From Taibaiella sp965229095 (lineage in GTDB: Bacteria > Bacteroidota > Bacteroidia > Chitinophagales > Chitinophagaceae), in the NCBI GenBank assembly GCA_965229095.1, contig OZ245855.1, positions 1,612,001-1,676,000 on the forward strand: 64,000 nt of DNA. The letters are read 5' to 3'. A model generated the notes under the pieces. That model did not search any database, was not told the origin of the DNA, and saw only the letters and a program-made list of their open reading frames with translations. The position numbers were made by a program, and so were the translations under genes. Positions 50,575-59,384 of this stretch are shown in pieces. Numbering within the stretch: position 1 is the stretch's first letter; each line of letters starts with the position of its first letter.

Positions 50575-51240
50575 ATGATTCCGAAGATCATTCACCTTAT
50601 CCGCAAGGAGCAAACCGTCCCGGAGCATTACAAAGCCTATTACGATCGTATGGTATCCCTGCATCCTGCCTGGACGATCCATAGTTATGATGATGAAGAT
50701 ATGCTGCAATGGGTAGCGCGGCATTACCCCGGGCTTCTGGAACCTTATACGCGCTTCCCGCACGCCATACAACGCAGCGACCTGTTCCGGATGCTGGTCG
50801 TACATTGGCAGGGCGGTTTCTATCTCGATATGGATATGTATTGCCTGCAGCCGCTCGATACCTTGCTGCATCATGTCCTGGTGCTGGGCGAAGAAAAGAC
50901 ATTAAAGCCTTCCGAGATGTCGGAGCCGCATCACCGGCACGATCTGCGTATCGCCAATTATATGTTCGGCGGCATAGCCGGGTATCCCTTCCTGTTCGAT
51001 TTTGTACAGGCGGCCTTGCAATATTCGGAAAAGCCTGTTACGACCACGAACGATATACTGGAAACAACAGGCCCGGGGCATTTCACCAATTTCTACCACG
51101 AAAAACAACCGGCTTACCCGGATATTCATTTATTACGCAATACAGGTTTGACCTGTATCAAAAAATGCACCCTGCAACCCTCCTGCCACTTCGGCTCCTA
51201 TGCAGCACACCTGCACCTGGGAAGCTGGCGCTGGCAATAA
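50575..51240 (+). CDS. Family 32-type glycosyltransferase (DXD), first
   Basis: A 221-residue glycosyltransferase of the GT32 type, with IPKIIHLIRKEQTVPEHYKAYYDRM at the start, IQRSDLFRMLVVHWQGGFYLDMDMYCLQPL (DXD metal motif DMD) and a C-terminal HLHLGSWRW. These enzymes transfer mannose, galactose or similar residues in many polysaccharide loci. Its paralogue follows immediately. Confidence 0.85.
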   Translation: MIPKIIHLIRKEQTVPEHYKAYYDRMVSLHPAWTIHSYDDEDMLQWVARHYPGLLEPYTRFPHAIQRSDLFRMLVVHWQGGFYLDMDMYCLQPLDTLLHHVLVLGEEKTLKPSEMSEPHHRHDLRIANYMFGGIAGYPFLFDFVQAALQYSEKPVTTTNDILETTGPGHFTNFYHEKQPAYPDIHLLRNTGLTCIKKCTLQPSCHFGSYAAHLHLGSWRWQ

Positions 51241-51256
51241 ATACCTGTACCTATCT

Positions 51257-51943
51257 ATGACTATACCCCAACAAATTCACCAGACCTGGAAGAATGAACA
51301 GGTACCCGAACACCTGGAAGCTTATGTACAATCCTGGCGCGACCATCACCCCGACTGGCATTACACGTTATGGACCGATGATATGAACCGTGATTTTATC
51401 GCTACGCATTATCCCTCCTTCCTGCCCGTGTACGACCGTTATCCCAGCGCCATTCAAAAGGTAGATGCTGTCCGGTATTTTATCCTGTTCCAATATGGGG
51501 GGATATTTGTAGACCTCGATTTCGAATGCCTCAGGCATACCGGGAGCCTGCTGAAAGACGCGGCTTTCGTTGCCGGCAAAGAACCGGCAGAACATGCGCT
51601 ATCGCATCAAAAAGAATACATCATCAGCAATGCCTTTATGGCGGCGGCAAGTGGCGCCCCCTTCCTGCAAAACATCTGCGATACCTTGCAACAAAACAAC
51701 TATTACCGCTATGCTAACGAGCCGGGTTTCAATGTCATACTGGATTGTGCCGGACCTTTTATGCTGAGCCGCGCTTACGAGCAGTACCACAACAAAGAGG
51801 AAGTAAGGATACTGGAGCATGACATCCTCTATCCCTTGATTAAAGATACCACGGGACGATTACGTCCTGAAGATGCACATAACCCGGCCTTACTGCAAAA
51901 TGCTTATGCCATACACCATTACTGGGGCTCCTGGTGGCATTAA
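51257..51943 (+). CDS. Family 32-type glycosyltransferase (DXD), second
   Basis: A 228-residue GT32-type enzyme similar in layout to the preceding one: IPQQIHQTWKNEQVPEHLEAYVQSW, IQKVDAVRYFILFQYGGIFVDLDFECL (DLD metal motif) and the C-terminal AIHHYWGSWWH. It is likely to work in the same pathway, adding a different sugar or linkage. Its stop codon overlaps that of the convergent GT2 gene. Confidence 0.85.
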   Translation: MTIPQQIHQTWKNEQVPEHLEAYVQSWRDHHPDWHYTLWTDDMNRDFIATHYPSFLPVYDRYPSAIQKVDAVRYFILFQYGGIFVDLDFECLRHTGSLLKDAAFVAGKEPAEHALSHQKEYIISNAFMAAASGAPFLQNICDTLQQNNYYRYANEPGFNVILDCAGPFMLSRAYEQYHNKEEVRILEHDILYPLIKDTTGRLRPEDAHNPALLQNAYAIHHYWGSWWH

Positions 51944-52614
51944 TAGTTCTGTGCATCAGGGCCGAGCAGGTCGATCATTGAGGCCGCCGGTCTTGGATGC
52001 CAGCGCATGTCGCTGGTATACTTGGGGCTGGTATTCCGGTCGTGCAATATAGAAACAAAACCTGCTGTATAATCATGCGCCACCACTTTCCTTACTTTGG
52101 ACGACCATACAAACTGGTTGTCTTCCCCTACCTGTATATCGGGAAAAGGATTGCGCTCCCATAAGCTTTTCCGGTAAGCCATAGTAGCACCTGCCACCCA
52201 GGGCCGCTCCTGTTCGGGGTAAATATAAAGCCAGCCCAGGTTGCTGCCCGGTGCAAAAAAATTGACCTCGCTCAGGCCGCAGATATCGGCATCTTGCGAG
52301 GTCAATACCTGTATTTGTCTACTGATCCAATCCGGGGCATACCAATCGTCGTCGTCGAGATGCAGAATAAAATCGCCGGAAGCCAGGGAACAAGCATGAT
52401 TGCGTTTGGCGCCCAGGGAAGAATAAGGCCCGGGGCCCTGATGGTATTGTATATTGCTGCCTTCGGGCCATAAGGGTTCCAAAGGATCGTTATTATCATC
52501 TAATATAAGCAGCTCTGCGCCGGGATAATCCTGGCGCAGGAAATATTGAACAGCCAGAGGCAAAAACGCACGCCTGGCCATTGTTGTAGGCATAATACAG
52601 GTAACTTTTTCCAT
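51940..52614 (-). CDS. Family 2 glycosyltransferase, convergent
   Basis: A 224-residue GT2 enzyme on the opposite strand: VTCIMPTTMARRAFLPLAVQYFLRQDYPGAELLILDDNNDP, FILHLDDDDWYAPDWIS (metal-binding DDDD) and VGEDNQFVW. It is divergent from the antiporter region and convergent with the GT32 gene; the two stop codons share the four bases TTAA. Confidence 0.85.
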   Translation of the reverse strand: MEKVTCIMPTTMARRAFLPLAVQYFLRQDYPGAELLILDDNNDPLEPLWPEGSNIQYHQGPGPYSSLGAKRNHACSLASGDFILHLDDDDWYAPDWISRQIQVLTSQDADICGLSEVNFFAPGSNLGWLYIYPEQERPWVAGATMAYRKSLWERNPFPDIQVGEDNQFVWSSKVRKVVAHDYTAGFVSILHDRNTSPKYTSDMRWHPRPAASMIDLLGPDAQNY

Positions 52615-52621
52615 AGTACCG

Positions 52622-52654
52622 CAAATATATTGCCTGTGGTCTTTAGAAAATCAA
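52622..52654 (-). promoter_or_regulatory. Promoter of the convergent GT2 gene
   Basis: On the minus strand: TTG at 52654-52652, 22 bases, TATATTTG at 52629-52622. The -7 box ends 8 bases before the ATG, so the transcript is probably leaderless. Confidence 0.45.
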
Positions 52655-52726
52655 AAAGGCTTCTTTAAATGTCATTTGTTGAAAACTAAAACAGGGCCAA
52701 GGCGGCGTTATCCGGAAAATCGGTTT

Positions 52727-52734
52727 TATTTTTG
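52727..52734 (+). promoter_or_regulatory. Candidate -7 element for a small RNA
   Basis: TATTTTTG, an exact TAnnTTTG match, lies 295 bases before the antiporter ATG. Because the downstream sequence forms hairpins and no ORF, it may drive a small RNA or a long structured leader. No -33 TTG was found. Confidence 0.4.
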
Positions 52735-52739
52735 CCATC

Positions 52740-52872
52740 ATTATCCGCAGAAAGGAAGGATATACCGGGGGGATCTGTTCGTTGTCCGCAACGCCGCAGG
52801 GATGCACACGCAAGCAAGGCGCTACTTTGCCTTTAAACCACTCCCAAATGATTAAGACAATTGGGAGTGCTT
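52740..52872 (+). ncRNA. Candidate small structured RNA
   Basis: Three stem-loops in order: CGTTG-TCCG-CAACG at 52780-52793 (a UNCG tetraloop), AAGGC/GCCTT at 52816-52833, and a 9-bp stem CACTCCCAA/TTGGGAGTG at 52839-52869. The last could act as a terminator, although it lacks a long U-run. A TAnnTTTG element sits just upstream. No Rfam family was recognised; the GTTG-CCGCAAC segment recalls the 5' part of small SRP RNA, but the conserved SRP apical loop is absent. Confidence 0.35.
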
Positions 52873-53028
52873 ATAGTCTATATGCAGTTAGTGGGTTAAA
52901 TGCTATTGACCGTTCGCGTTGCGGCCCATCGTTAGCAATAAAATTTTAATCAATATATTGCAAAGGCATTATCCCTGTATGCGCCCGATAATATATCCCT
53001 GTCCTTTTTACAAAGCCCCGTCTTATAC

Positions 53029-54279
53029 ATGGAGAATTATAGCATCGTCCTTTTTCTACTGGCCATCATGATCGGTCTGTCGGCCCTGGCCGATAAGATC
53101 AAGCTGTCCTACCCGGTCCTGCTGATCGTAGCCGGTATTGCTATAGGCTTTATTCCCAGCATGCCGGTGATCGAGCTGAATTCCGAAGTCATTTTCCTGA
53201 TCTTCCTGCCCCCTTTATTGTACGATGCCGCCTTCAATATTTCTTTTACTACCTTCAAAACCCATATCAACACCATAGGTACCCTGGCTATCGGTCTCGT
53301 ATTCCTTACTGCTATAGGCATAGCCGTTATTTCCCATTATATGATCCCCGGCATGAGCTGGCCTTTGTCTTTTGTGCTGGGCGCCATACTGGCCGCTACC
53401 GATGCTGTAGCAGCCATTAGCATTACCAAAGGCCTGGGCTTATCCCATTCCACAACTACCGTACTCGAAGGGGAAAGCCTGGTCAACGATGCTTCGGCCC
53501 TGGTAGCCTATCGCTTTGCCGTAGCCGCCGTTACCGGCACCACCTTTGTATTGTGGAAAGCCAGCCTTCAATTCCTTTTGCTGATGGCCGGCGGCTTCCT
53601 GGTAGGCCTCGTAATGGGCAAAATCCTTTCCTTTATCCTCTACAGGGTACAACATAACATTATGGTTACCCTCAGCTTTATGCTGCTGATGCCTTTTGTC
53701 ACCTATCTTACGGCAGAGGCTTTTCATGTATCGGGAGTTATTGCGGTAGTAGTGCTGGGGCTGGGCATTTCGCGCTTTAGCAACAAGATATTTCCCGCGC
53801 ATATCAAGCACCAGTCCAAAACCATTTGGGATATGATCCTATTCCTGCTCAACGGCCTCATCTTTATCCTCATCGGCCTGGAGTTTCCTTATGTAGCCAG
53901 GAGCATCGACAAAAGCCTGATACTGCCCTATATCGGCTATGCTTTTATCATTACTATTGCAGCGCTTATATTGCGTATGGGCAGGGTATTCCTCCAAAGG
54001 ATCAACCTGCAACGTGCCTTTCAGAAAAAGAAAGGAAAGATAACTGAAGAAGCATTACTTAGTTTCCAGGACAGCGTTATCATAAGCTGGTCGGGCATGC
54101 GCGGTATCGTATCGCTGGCCATAGCGATCGGTCTGCCGGTAACGCTGGATGACGGCACCGCATTTCCCCAACGCAACCCGATCATCTTTATATCAGTGGT
54201 CGTGGTATTGCTTACCCTTATAGGCCAGGGCCTTACTTTGCCCTGGATCGTGAAGACCCTGGGCCATCGTAAACGCTGA
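53029..54279 (+). CDS. CPA1-family Na+/H+ antiporter
   Basis: A 416-residue inner-membrane cation/proton antiporter with about 12 hydrophobic spans. The CPA1 hallmark is the ND motif in VLEGESLVNDASALVAYRFAV, preceded by AILAATDAVAAISI. The C-terminal region has ISWSGMRGIVSLAIAIGLP. Typical members exchange Na+ or K+ for H+ in pH and salt homeostasis. The 414-base gap upstream holds a candidate small RNA; nothing else was recognised there. Confidence 0.92.
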   Translation: MENYSIVLFLLAIMIGLSALADKIKLSYPVLLIVAGIAIGFIPSMPVIELNSEVIFLIFLPPLLYDAAFNISFTTFKTHINTIGTLAIGLVFLTAIGIAVISHYMIPGMSWPLSFVLGAILAATDAVAAISITKGLGLSHSTTTVLEGESLVNDASALVAYRFAVAAVTGTTFVLWKASLQFLLLMAGGFLVGLVMGKILSFILYRVQHNIMVTLSFMLLMPFVTYLTAEAFHVSGVIAVVVLGLGISRFSNKIFPAHIKHQSKTIWDMILFLLNGLIFILIGLEFPYVARSIDKSLILPYIGYAFIITIAALILRMGRVFLQRINLQRAFQKKKGKITEEALLSFQDSVIISWSGMRGIVSLAIAIGLPVTLDDGTAFPQRNPIIFISVVVVLLTLIGQGLTLPWIVKTLGHRKR

Positions 54280-54510
54280 TCTTTCTCCCCGCCCCCGGCA
54301 AGGGTAACGTTTATTTTAGGAATAACACCCCTCGTATGCATGCCTTAAAGCAATAAGGCCGATACCTCGTTTGGGGTTATTATAAATCTATTCCTGAAAC
54401 ATTTCGCTAACAATCATGCATAAATAATTAAATAATAATTAATAGATAAAATTGCATGGTTCAGTTTTATTTATCAAATTGCCGCCCTAAACCCTAAACT
54501 TTTAAAAACC

Positions 54511-56124
54511 ATGCGTAAATCAACCCTGCTCATCGCCACGATCGCGATGGCATGCACCAACGCCCAAGGACAGATCGCCCCGGCTTACGGCACTGAAAAC
54601 ATTTATCCCGGACCGGAAACAGGCGCAGTCAAACGTACCGTACACACCTCCTGCTACAACAGGCCTGGCCTTATCGAAGGGCAACCTTATGAACTGCAGG
54701 CCTGGGCCTGGAATGGCCAGCATTTCGGTTCTTCCGCGGGCATTGCCTGGCGGCATACGAATGCTGCCAGCGAAGCAACCAGCCAGGAAGGTTATATCCC
54801 CGCCGGAACCAACGGTCTGCCCGATGGCGCACTCGATATAGAAGTGGCCATGTACAAAGGCATAGAATCGCAACCTTACCTGATCGCGGCTTATTACAAA
54901 CAAGATCCTACAGGCCTCACTTCCGGGCATTACTTTAATACCTATAAGTGGACCTCTTCGGGGCTGCTGCTGGAAACTGTGCAACAGATATCTACAGCAC
55001 CTGTCTATGGCCGTATCAGCATCGATGCCCACAGGGGTTATGGCGTAGCCATCGTATGGCAGGACAAGGATAAGATCAAGATAATGACCGGTCTTTCCAG
55101 TACCGGGACTATGGAGTTTAGCCATGATATCCTTGTAGCCAATGCCATTGGTGGCGTAACGCCCGATGTTGCTTTTGCCCATTACGACGATATCCTGTAC
55201 GTCAAAATCGCTTATATGACACAGAACGAGTTCAATCCCGCTGCCGGCGTTATCCACGTGGCCGGTTATAAGTTCTACAATTTGCAGGAACTGAGTAGCA
55301 GTGCTGTAAATTTTGTACAGGAAGATGTACAGCCGGTCAGCAGCTTTACACCGCCCAACCATTCCGGCACCTATAATGCCTATAGCCTGCAGCTGGACTG
55401 CCCCGATCATAGCCAATCCAATCATTGGTCTTATGTATATAGGGATGCAGACCACATACGGGCGCGTACACGCAATGGCAGCGCCACTTATTCGACCACG
55501 CTCGATGGCATAGCCCCCATCAATAACGGAGAGAGCAGGTATCCGACCCTGGCCTACAACGGCGACGACAGCCATATCCTTTATGGCTGGTATTTTGAAA
55601 ATTTTCTGGCCGCTCAGGGGGGGTATATAGCCGCCACTGCCGATCTTAATGGCACTCCTTCCTCTTATATGTATGTGGCTAATGCTTCAACCGGCTTTTC
55701 GGGTACACCCGTTATGACCTTCAATAAAGAGACAGACGGGACGGGCCAGCATTTTTGTGCTTTCCCCATGATGGACAATACCGGTTATTACATGGTAACC
55801 AAAACCAAACCCGATGCGGCTACCAACTTCAAACCTGCGCCGGTTTCGGTTAAGGAAACCTCCCTTGCTGCTGCGCGCGTAATGGCTTATCCCAGTCCTT
55901 TCCAGTCGGGTTTCCAGCTCCTGGTCGGACAGGACAACAACATGCAGACCTACAGCCTTACGCTGTCCGGTATACATGGTAAAACAATCACACAGCTCAA
56001 TGGCCGTCTCGCGCAGATCAATACGCAACTCGGCAGTATCGGGCCTAAATTGCCGCAAGGCTGTTATGTACTGGAGATCAGCGGTGCAGGCATTAAAGAA
56101 ACGTTGAAAATCGTGAAGCAATAA
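54511..56124 (+). CDS. Secreted protein with T9SS sorting domain, second
   Basis: A 537-residue exported protein with a signal peptide (ending AQGQ). The body (about 25-440) is rich in Tyr, Gly, Asn and Thr with repeated short strands, suggesting a beta-propeller or jelly-roll fold; no catalytic motif was recognised. The C-terminal region (about 455-537: VMAYPSPFQSGFQLLV, CYVLEISGAGIKETLKIVKQ) is a type A T9SS sorting domain. Outer-membrane export and surface attachment are predicted. A strong terminator follows. Confidence 0.8.
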   Translation: MRKSTLLIATIAMACTNAQGQIAPAYGTENIYPGPETGAVKRTVHTSCYNRPGLIEGQPYELQAWAWNGQHFGSSAGIAWRHTNAASEATSQEGYIPAGTNGLPDGALDIEVAMYKGIESQPYLIAAYYKQDPTGLTSGHYFNTYKWTSSGLLLETVQQISTAPVYGRISIDAHRGYGVAIVWQDKDKIKIMTGLSSTGTMEFSHDILVANAIGGVTPDVAFAHYDDILYVKIAYMTQNEFNPAAGVIHVAGYKFYNLQELSSSAVNFVQEDVQPVSSFTPPNHSGTYNAYSLQLDCPDHSQSNHWSYVYRDADHIRARTRNGSATYSTTLDGIAPINNGESRYPTLAYNGDDSHILYGWYFENFLAAQGGYIAATADLNGTPSSYMYVANASTGFSGTPVMTFNKETDGTGQHFCAFPMMDNTGYYMVTKTKPDAATNFKPAPVSVKETSLAAARVMAYPSPFQSGFQLLVGQDNNMQTYSLTLSGIHGKTITQLNGRLAQINTQLGSIGPKLPQGCYVLEISGAGIKETLKIVKQ

Positions 56125-56156
56125 ATACACCCGCTATTTATTGTTCCCCTTACGAC

Positions 56157-56190
56157 AAACCGGCACTTGCTTCAAGTGCCGGTTTCTTTT
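56157..56190 (+). terminator. Strong terminator after the T9SS cargo gene
   Basis: A 13-bp perfect stem, AAACCGGCACTTG with CAAGTGCCGGTTT, with a 3-nt loop, followed by CTTTTAATC. Confidence 0.9.
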
Positions 56191-56309
56191 AATCTTTTCT
56201 TGCCGCGCCGCAACGGCTGGGCATTTGATAGGAGAAGGTCATAAAGAAAAACGCCGTCACAACCTCATGCAGCACTCGCTATAACGGCCCTTAGGAAAAT
56301 GGCGTTAAG

Positions 56310-56453
56310 AAAATGGTTTGACGGGCGGTTAAAAAATTTTTACTGTTTGAGTCTCCAAGACGAGTTTAAAAATTTTCAGCCTGTCAAGCCATTTTTAGCC
56401 TATTTTTCTACAGGCCTTGATTTTTTGGTTCTTTTCCATCAAGGGAAAAGAAC
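56310..56453. repeat. Nested palindrome and second hairpin in a non-coding gap
   Basis: An outer stem of 17 positions (56310-56326 with 56379-56395, two mismatches or wobble pairs) encloses a perfect 10-bp stem (AAAATTTTTA at 56333-56342 with TAAAAATTTT at 56367-56376) and a central GTCT/AGAC stem. A separate perfect hairpin follows: GTTCTTTTCC at 56428-56437 with GGAAAAGAAC at 56444-56453. No coding potential. From memory, similar arrangements recur between genes in other Bacteroidota. Confidence 0.75.
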
Positions 56454-56702
56454 ATAGAAAATAATGTGTCATTGGCAGTATAGCTTGTATGCGGCATTCA
56501 GCGTCCCATCGCGGCATACTCCAGGCATTCATCGCGATCAGGATTCTTCGGTTGCTCCGCAGACCTCAGAATGACGCGGTTTAAGGTTACTACCAGGCAT
56601 AACATCGGTCCGCGGCATCATCCTGTAGTACTTATTTTTATCCTATTGAATGAAATTTACGAAGCATATATAACTTGCCTTGTTTTCTCCTGAATAGCCG
56701 GT
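56454..56702. other. Intergenic remainder with REP-like sequence
   Basis: Contains a GC-rich stretch (about 56500-56580, TTCTTCGGTTGCTCCGCAGACC then TCAGAATGACG) of the type seen as short dispersed repeats, and otherwise AT-rich sequence. No gene was recognised. Confidence 0.4.
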
Positions 56703-57032
56703 TTAACACTCCCGCTTCTGATCTTTATATTGTTCAACAAATGCTATGGCATCCCGTAAGTTCGTTGGGTAGGACACATAATTATCCCCGCTCTTTCGGC
56801 TGTATTCATTGGAACCTTCCTGGTAAATATGCTGGAAATAAAAACCATTTTCAATCAGGAACTGGACTACCCGCCAGCCATTTTCATCCGTCTTTTTCGG
56901 TGGTCTAAATCGATGAGGCAAAAGGATCATGGCCTTGCCACATTCCGGGCAGGGATAGCTTAAGCCCAGGCCGGGATCGAAGGCCCGGTTCAAACTCAAT
57001 TTACAATCCAAACACACTTTTTTATGTCCCAT
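56703..57032 (-). CDS. Zinc-ribbon domain protein
   Basis: A 109-residue cytoplasmic protein. It begins MGHKKVCLDCKLSLNRAF and has a second pair in SYPCPECGKAMILLPHRFRPP, giving two CxxC motifs that form a zinc ribbon. The rest (WRVVQFLIENGFYFQHIY, LRDAIAFVEQY) is helical and unassigned. I chose the internal ATG directly before the first cysteine pair. Function unknown; it ends at a 578-base repeat-rich gap. Confidence 0.8.
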   Translation of the reverse strand: MGHKKVCLDCKLSLNRAFDPGLGLSYPCPECGKAMILLPHRFRPPKKTDENGWRVVQFLIENGFYFQHIYQEGSNEYSRKSGDNYVSYPTNLRDAIAFVEQYKDQKREC

Positions 57033-57139
57033 AGTTTTTATCCAATGTGTAAAGGTAGTCAGAAGCATCAAAGCAGGCGTGATAATCCTGTATGAAGTCA
57101 TTACCAGGGATCACTTTTTCAATATGCCTGCCAATCCGC

Positions 57140-57147
57140 TATCTTTG
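57140..57147 (+). promoter_or_regulatory. Candidate -7 element for the regulator-kinase operon
   Basis: TATCTTTG, an exact TAnnTTTG match, lies 20 bases before the ATG of the response regulator, implying a short leader. Only TTTC is found at the expected -33 position. Confidence 0.4.
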
Positions 57148-57167
57148 CTGCCGGTAGTCCATTCCGT

Positions 57168-57851
57168 ATGATCCATATCCTTATTATAGAAGACGATGAA
57201 CGCATTGCCCAACTGGTACAAAGGGGCATGGAAGAGCAAGGCTACCGCACGATGCTGGCCTATGACGGTCTTTCGGGCAAAAAGCTGGCCCTGTCCCAGG
57301 ACTTCGACCTCATCATTACCGATATCATCCTGCCCAAGATGGATGGCCTGGACTTATGCAAAGAGGTACGATTGCAAAAACCGGGCATCCCCATCCTGAT
57401 GCTTACCGCCCTGGGCACTACCGACGATAAGGTAGAAGGCTTCGATGCCGGCGCCGACGATTACCTCGTAAAGCCTTTCGAGCTAAGAGAGTTGCACGTA
57501 CGCATCAGGGCGCTGCTCAAAAGAAATACCGGCAACACTCCTGTCCATGGCTTTGTATTGAAATACGCCGACCTCGAGCTGAACCTCCATACCAAGATCG
57601 TGAAGCGGAACAATATAGAAATTTCACTGACGCCCAAAGAGCTGAAATTGCTGCAATACATGATGCAAAACACCGAAAGGGTTTTATCGAGGACGGAGAT
57701 TGCAGAGCATGTATGGGACACCACCTTTGATACGGGGACAAATTTTATCGATGTTTATATCAATTACCTCCGCAAAAAAATAGACAAAGACCACGAAGTA
57801 AAGCTCATCCATACCAAACCCGGACTGGGTTTCATTTTCAAAAAAGACTGA
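57168..57851 (+). CDS. OmpR/PhoB-type response regulator (CusR-like)
   Basis: A 227-residue regulator: receiver (LIIEDDERIAQ, phospho-acceptor Asp52 in DLIITDIILPKMDG, KPFELREL) and a winged-helix C-terminal domain (LTPKELKLLQYMMQNTERVLSRTEIAEHVWDTTFDTGTNFIDVYINYLRKKID). Adjacent to a kinase and a heavy-metal RND operon, it is likely to sense Cu, Ag, Zn or a related metal. The kinase gene starts 2 bases after its stop. Confidence 0.92.
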   Translation: MIHILIIEDDERIAQLVQRGMEEQGYRTMLAYDGLSGKKLALSQDFDLIITDIILPKMDGLDLCKEVRLQKPGIPILMLTALGTTDDKVEGFDAGADDYLVKPFELRELHVRIRALLKRNTGNTPVHGFVLKYADLELNLHTKIVKRNNIEISLTPKELKLLQYMMQNTERVLSRTEIAEHVWDTTFDTGTNFIDVYINYLRKKIDKDHEVKLIHTKPGLGFIFKKD

Positions 57852-57853
57852 GC

Positions 57854-59221
57854 ATGCAGATCAAGACCCGGCTCACCCTGTTGTTTACCGCATTGGTAGC
57901 TGCCTTATTGCTCGCCTTTGCGTTAACGGTCTATTTTACTTCGGCCGATACGCGGGAAGATGAGTATTATAAACGGTTACAGCAGCAGGCTGCCACCAAG
58001 GCCAATTTGCTGTTCGATACCAAAGTCGCCCCCTCCGTGCTGCAGCTCATTTATAAAAAAGCCCCCAACGCCTTATTCCAGGAAGAGGTAGCCATATACG
58101 ACACCAGCTTCCATTTACTGTACCACGATGCGGTAGAGATCGATAAGGTAAAAGAAACCCGGGATATGATCGACAGGATCATTTCCCGGAAGGAGATCCG
58201 CTTTTACCTCAACGATGTACAGGTAGTGGGCTTTGTGTATGAGCACAACGGGAAATCCTATGTAGTAACGGCTGCTGCCAAAGACGAGTATGGCCTTACC
58301 AAGCTCGCCGATTTGCGCAATACGATTATCATAGCCTTGCTCGTTTCCGTTGTCATTATCTTTTTTGCCGGCTTGTTCCTCGCCAGGAAATCGCTGCAAC
58401 CCGTATCTTCCTTGTTGCATAAGGTAAAAGAGATTACTGCCACCCACCTCGACCTGAGAGTAGACGAAGGCAACCGTAAGGATGAGATCGCGGCGCTGGC
58501 CATTACTTTTAACGAGATGCTTAACCGGCTCGAGCATTCTTTCGACGCCCAAAAGAGCTTTGTATCCAACATATCCCATGAGCTCAGAACGCCCCTCACC
58601 GCTATGCTGGCCGAGTTGCAACTGGCCGCAGGCAAAGAGCGGAGCAATTCCGAATACCGGCAGGTAATCGAACATACCATTTCCGATACGCAAAAGCTGA
58701 TCCGGCTTTCCAACAGCCTTCTCGACCTGGCAAAAGCCAATTACGACCAGACCGAAATCTCCTTTAAAAACATCAGGCTGGACGAAGTGCTGCTCGATGC
58801 CCGGAACGAAGTGCTGCATCACCAGCCTTTATCCAGGGTCGATATCGTATTTGACCATGAGATCGAGGACGATAAATTTATTTCGGTCAAAGGCAATGCC
58901 TATCTTTTGAAAGTCGCATTCATCAATCTTATCGAGAACGGTTGTAAATTTTCGGAGCAGAACCAAAGCACCATCTTTATTGCCTATGATGAGCACAACA
59001 CCATCCTGCGTTTTTCCGACCAGGGCATGGGTATCGCACCCGAAGACCTGCCTCACCTGTTTACGCCTTTTTACCGGGGCAGCAACAAGAAGTTAGTGGA
59101 TGGCAACGGCGTAGGTCTCTCCCTCACCAAAAAAATAATAGACCTGCACCAGGGCCGTATAGCCGTTAGCTCCATAAAGAACAAAGGCACCATCTTCACC
59201 CTTACCTTCCCGCATACCTGA
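57854..59221 (+). CDS. Sensor histidine kinase (CusS-like)
   Basis: A 455-residue sensor: two transmembrane spans (about 8-28 and 157-177) flanking a periplasmic sensor domain of about 125 residues, HAMP (about 178-230, SLQPVSSLLHKVKEI), phospho-acceptor His242 in NISHELRTPLTAML, and an ATPase domain (NLIENGCKFS, DQGMGIAPEDL, GVGLSLTKKII). Nearly back-to-back with its response regulator. The periplasmic domain is the likely metal sensor. Confidence 0.92.
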   Translation: MQIKTRLTLLFTALVAALLLAFALTVYFTSADTREDEYYKRLQQQAATKANLLFDTKVAPSVLQLIYKKAPNALFQEEVAIYDTSFHLLYHDAVEIDKVKETRDMIDRIISRKEIRFYLNDVQVVGFVYEHNGKSYVVTAAAKDEYGLTKLADLRNTIIIALLVSVVIIFFAGLFLARKSLQPVSSLLHKVKEITATHLDLRVDEGNRKDEIAALAITFNEMLNRLEHSFDAQKSFVSNISHELRTPLTAMLAELQLAAGKERSNSEYRQVIEHTISDTQKLIRLSNSLLDLAKANYDQTEISFKNIRLDEVLLDARNEVLHHQPLSRVDIVFDHEIEDDKFISVKGNAYLLKVAFINLIENGCKFSEQNQSTIFIAYDEHNTILRFSDQGMGIAPEDLPHLFTPFYRGSNKKLVDGNGVGLSLTKKIIDLHQGRIAVSSIKNKGTIFTLTFPHT

Positions 59222-59255
59222 TCTCCAGGATCACCAGATGCGGGCAATCATTTGT
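59209..59255 (+). terminator. Hairpin overlapping the kinase stop codon
   Basis: CCCGCAT at 59209-59215 pairs with ATGCGGG at 59238-59244, with an inner TGATC/GATCA stem, followed by a T-rich stretch. It separates the regulator-kinase pair from the efflux genes and could act as an attenuator between them. Confidence 0.5.
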
Positions 59256-59316
59256 TCTAATTATTTTCTAATCACATTCTATCGGGTCTCTAACCGCCTG
59301 CTTCGGAAGGCCGTTT

Positions 59317-59324
59317 TACTTTTG
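59317..59324 (+). promoter_or_regulatory. Candidate -7 element for the RND efflux operon
   Basis: TACTTTTG, an exact TAnnTTTG match, lies 60 bases before the adaptor-protein ATG. No TTG at the -33 position was found, as expected for an activated promoter. Confidence 0.4.
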
Positions 59325-59384
59325 CGCTGCCAAGGCACAAAGCATTTGCCGGGGCATACCTTTTAGCGTTTAATTCCAGATACA

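Noticed and set aside
52771..52793. Possible small SRP (4.5S) RNA
   Set aside because: The CTGTT-GTTG-CCGCAAC stretch resembles the 5' part, but the essential conserved apical loop of SRP RNA is absent nearby.
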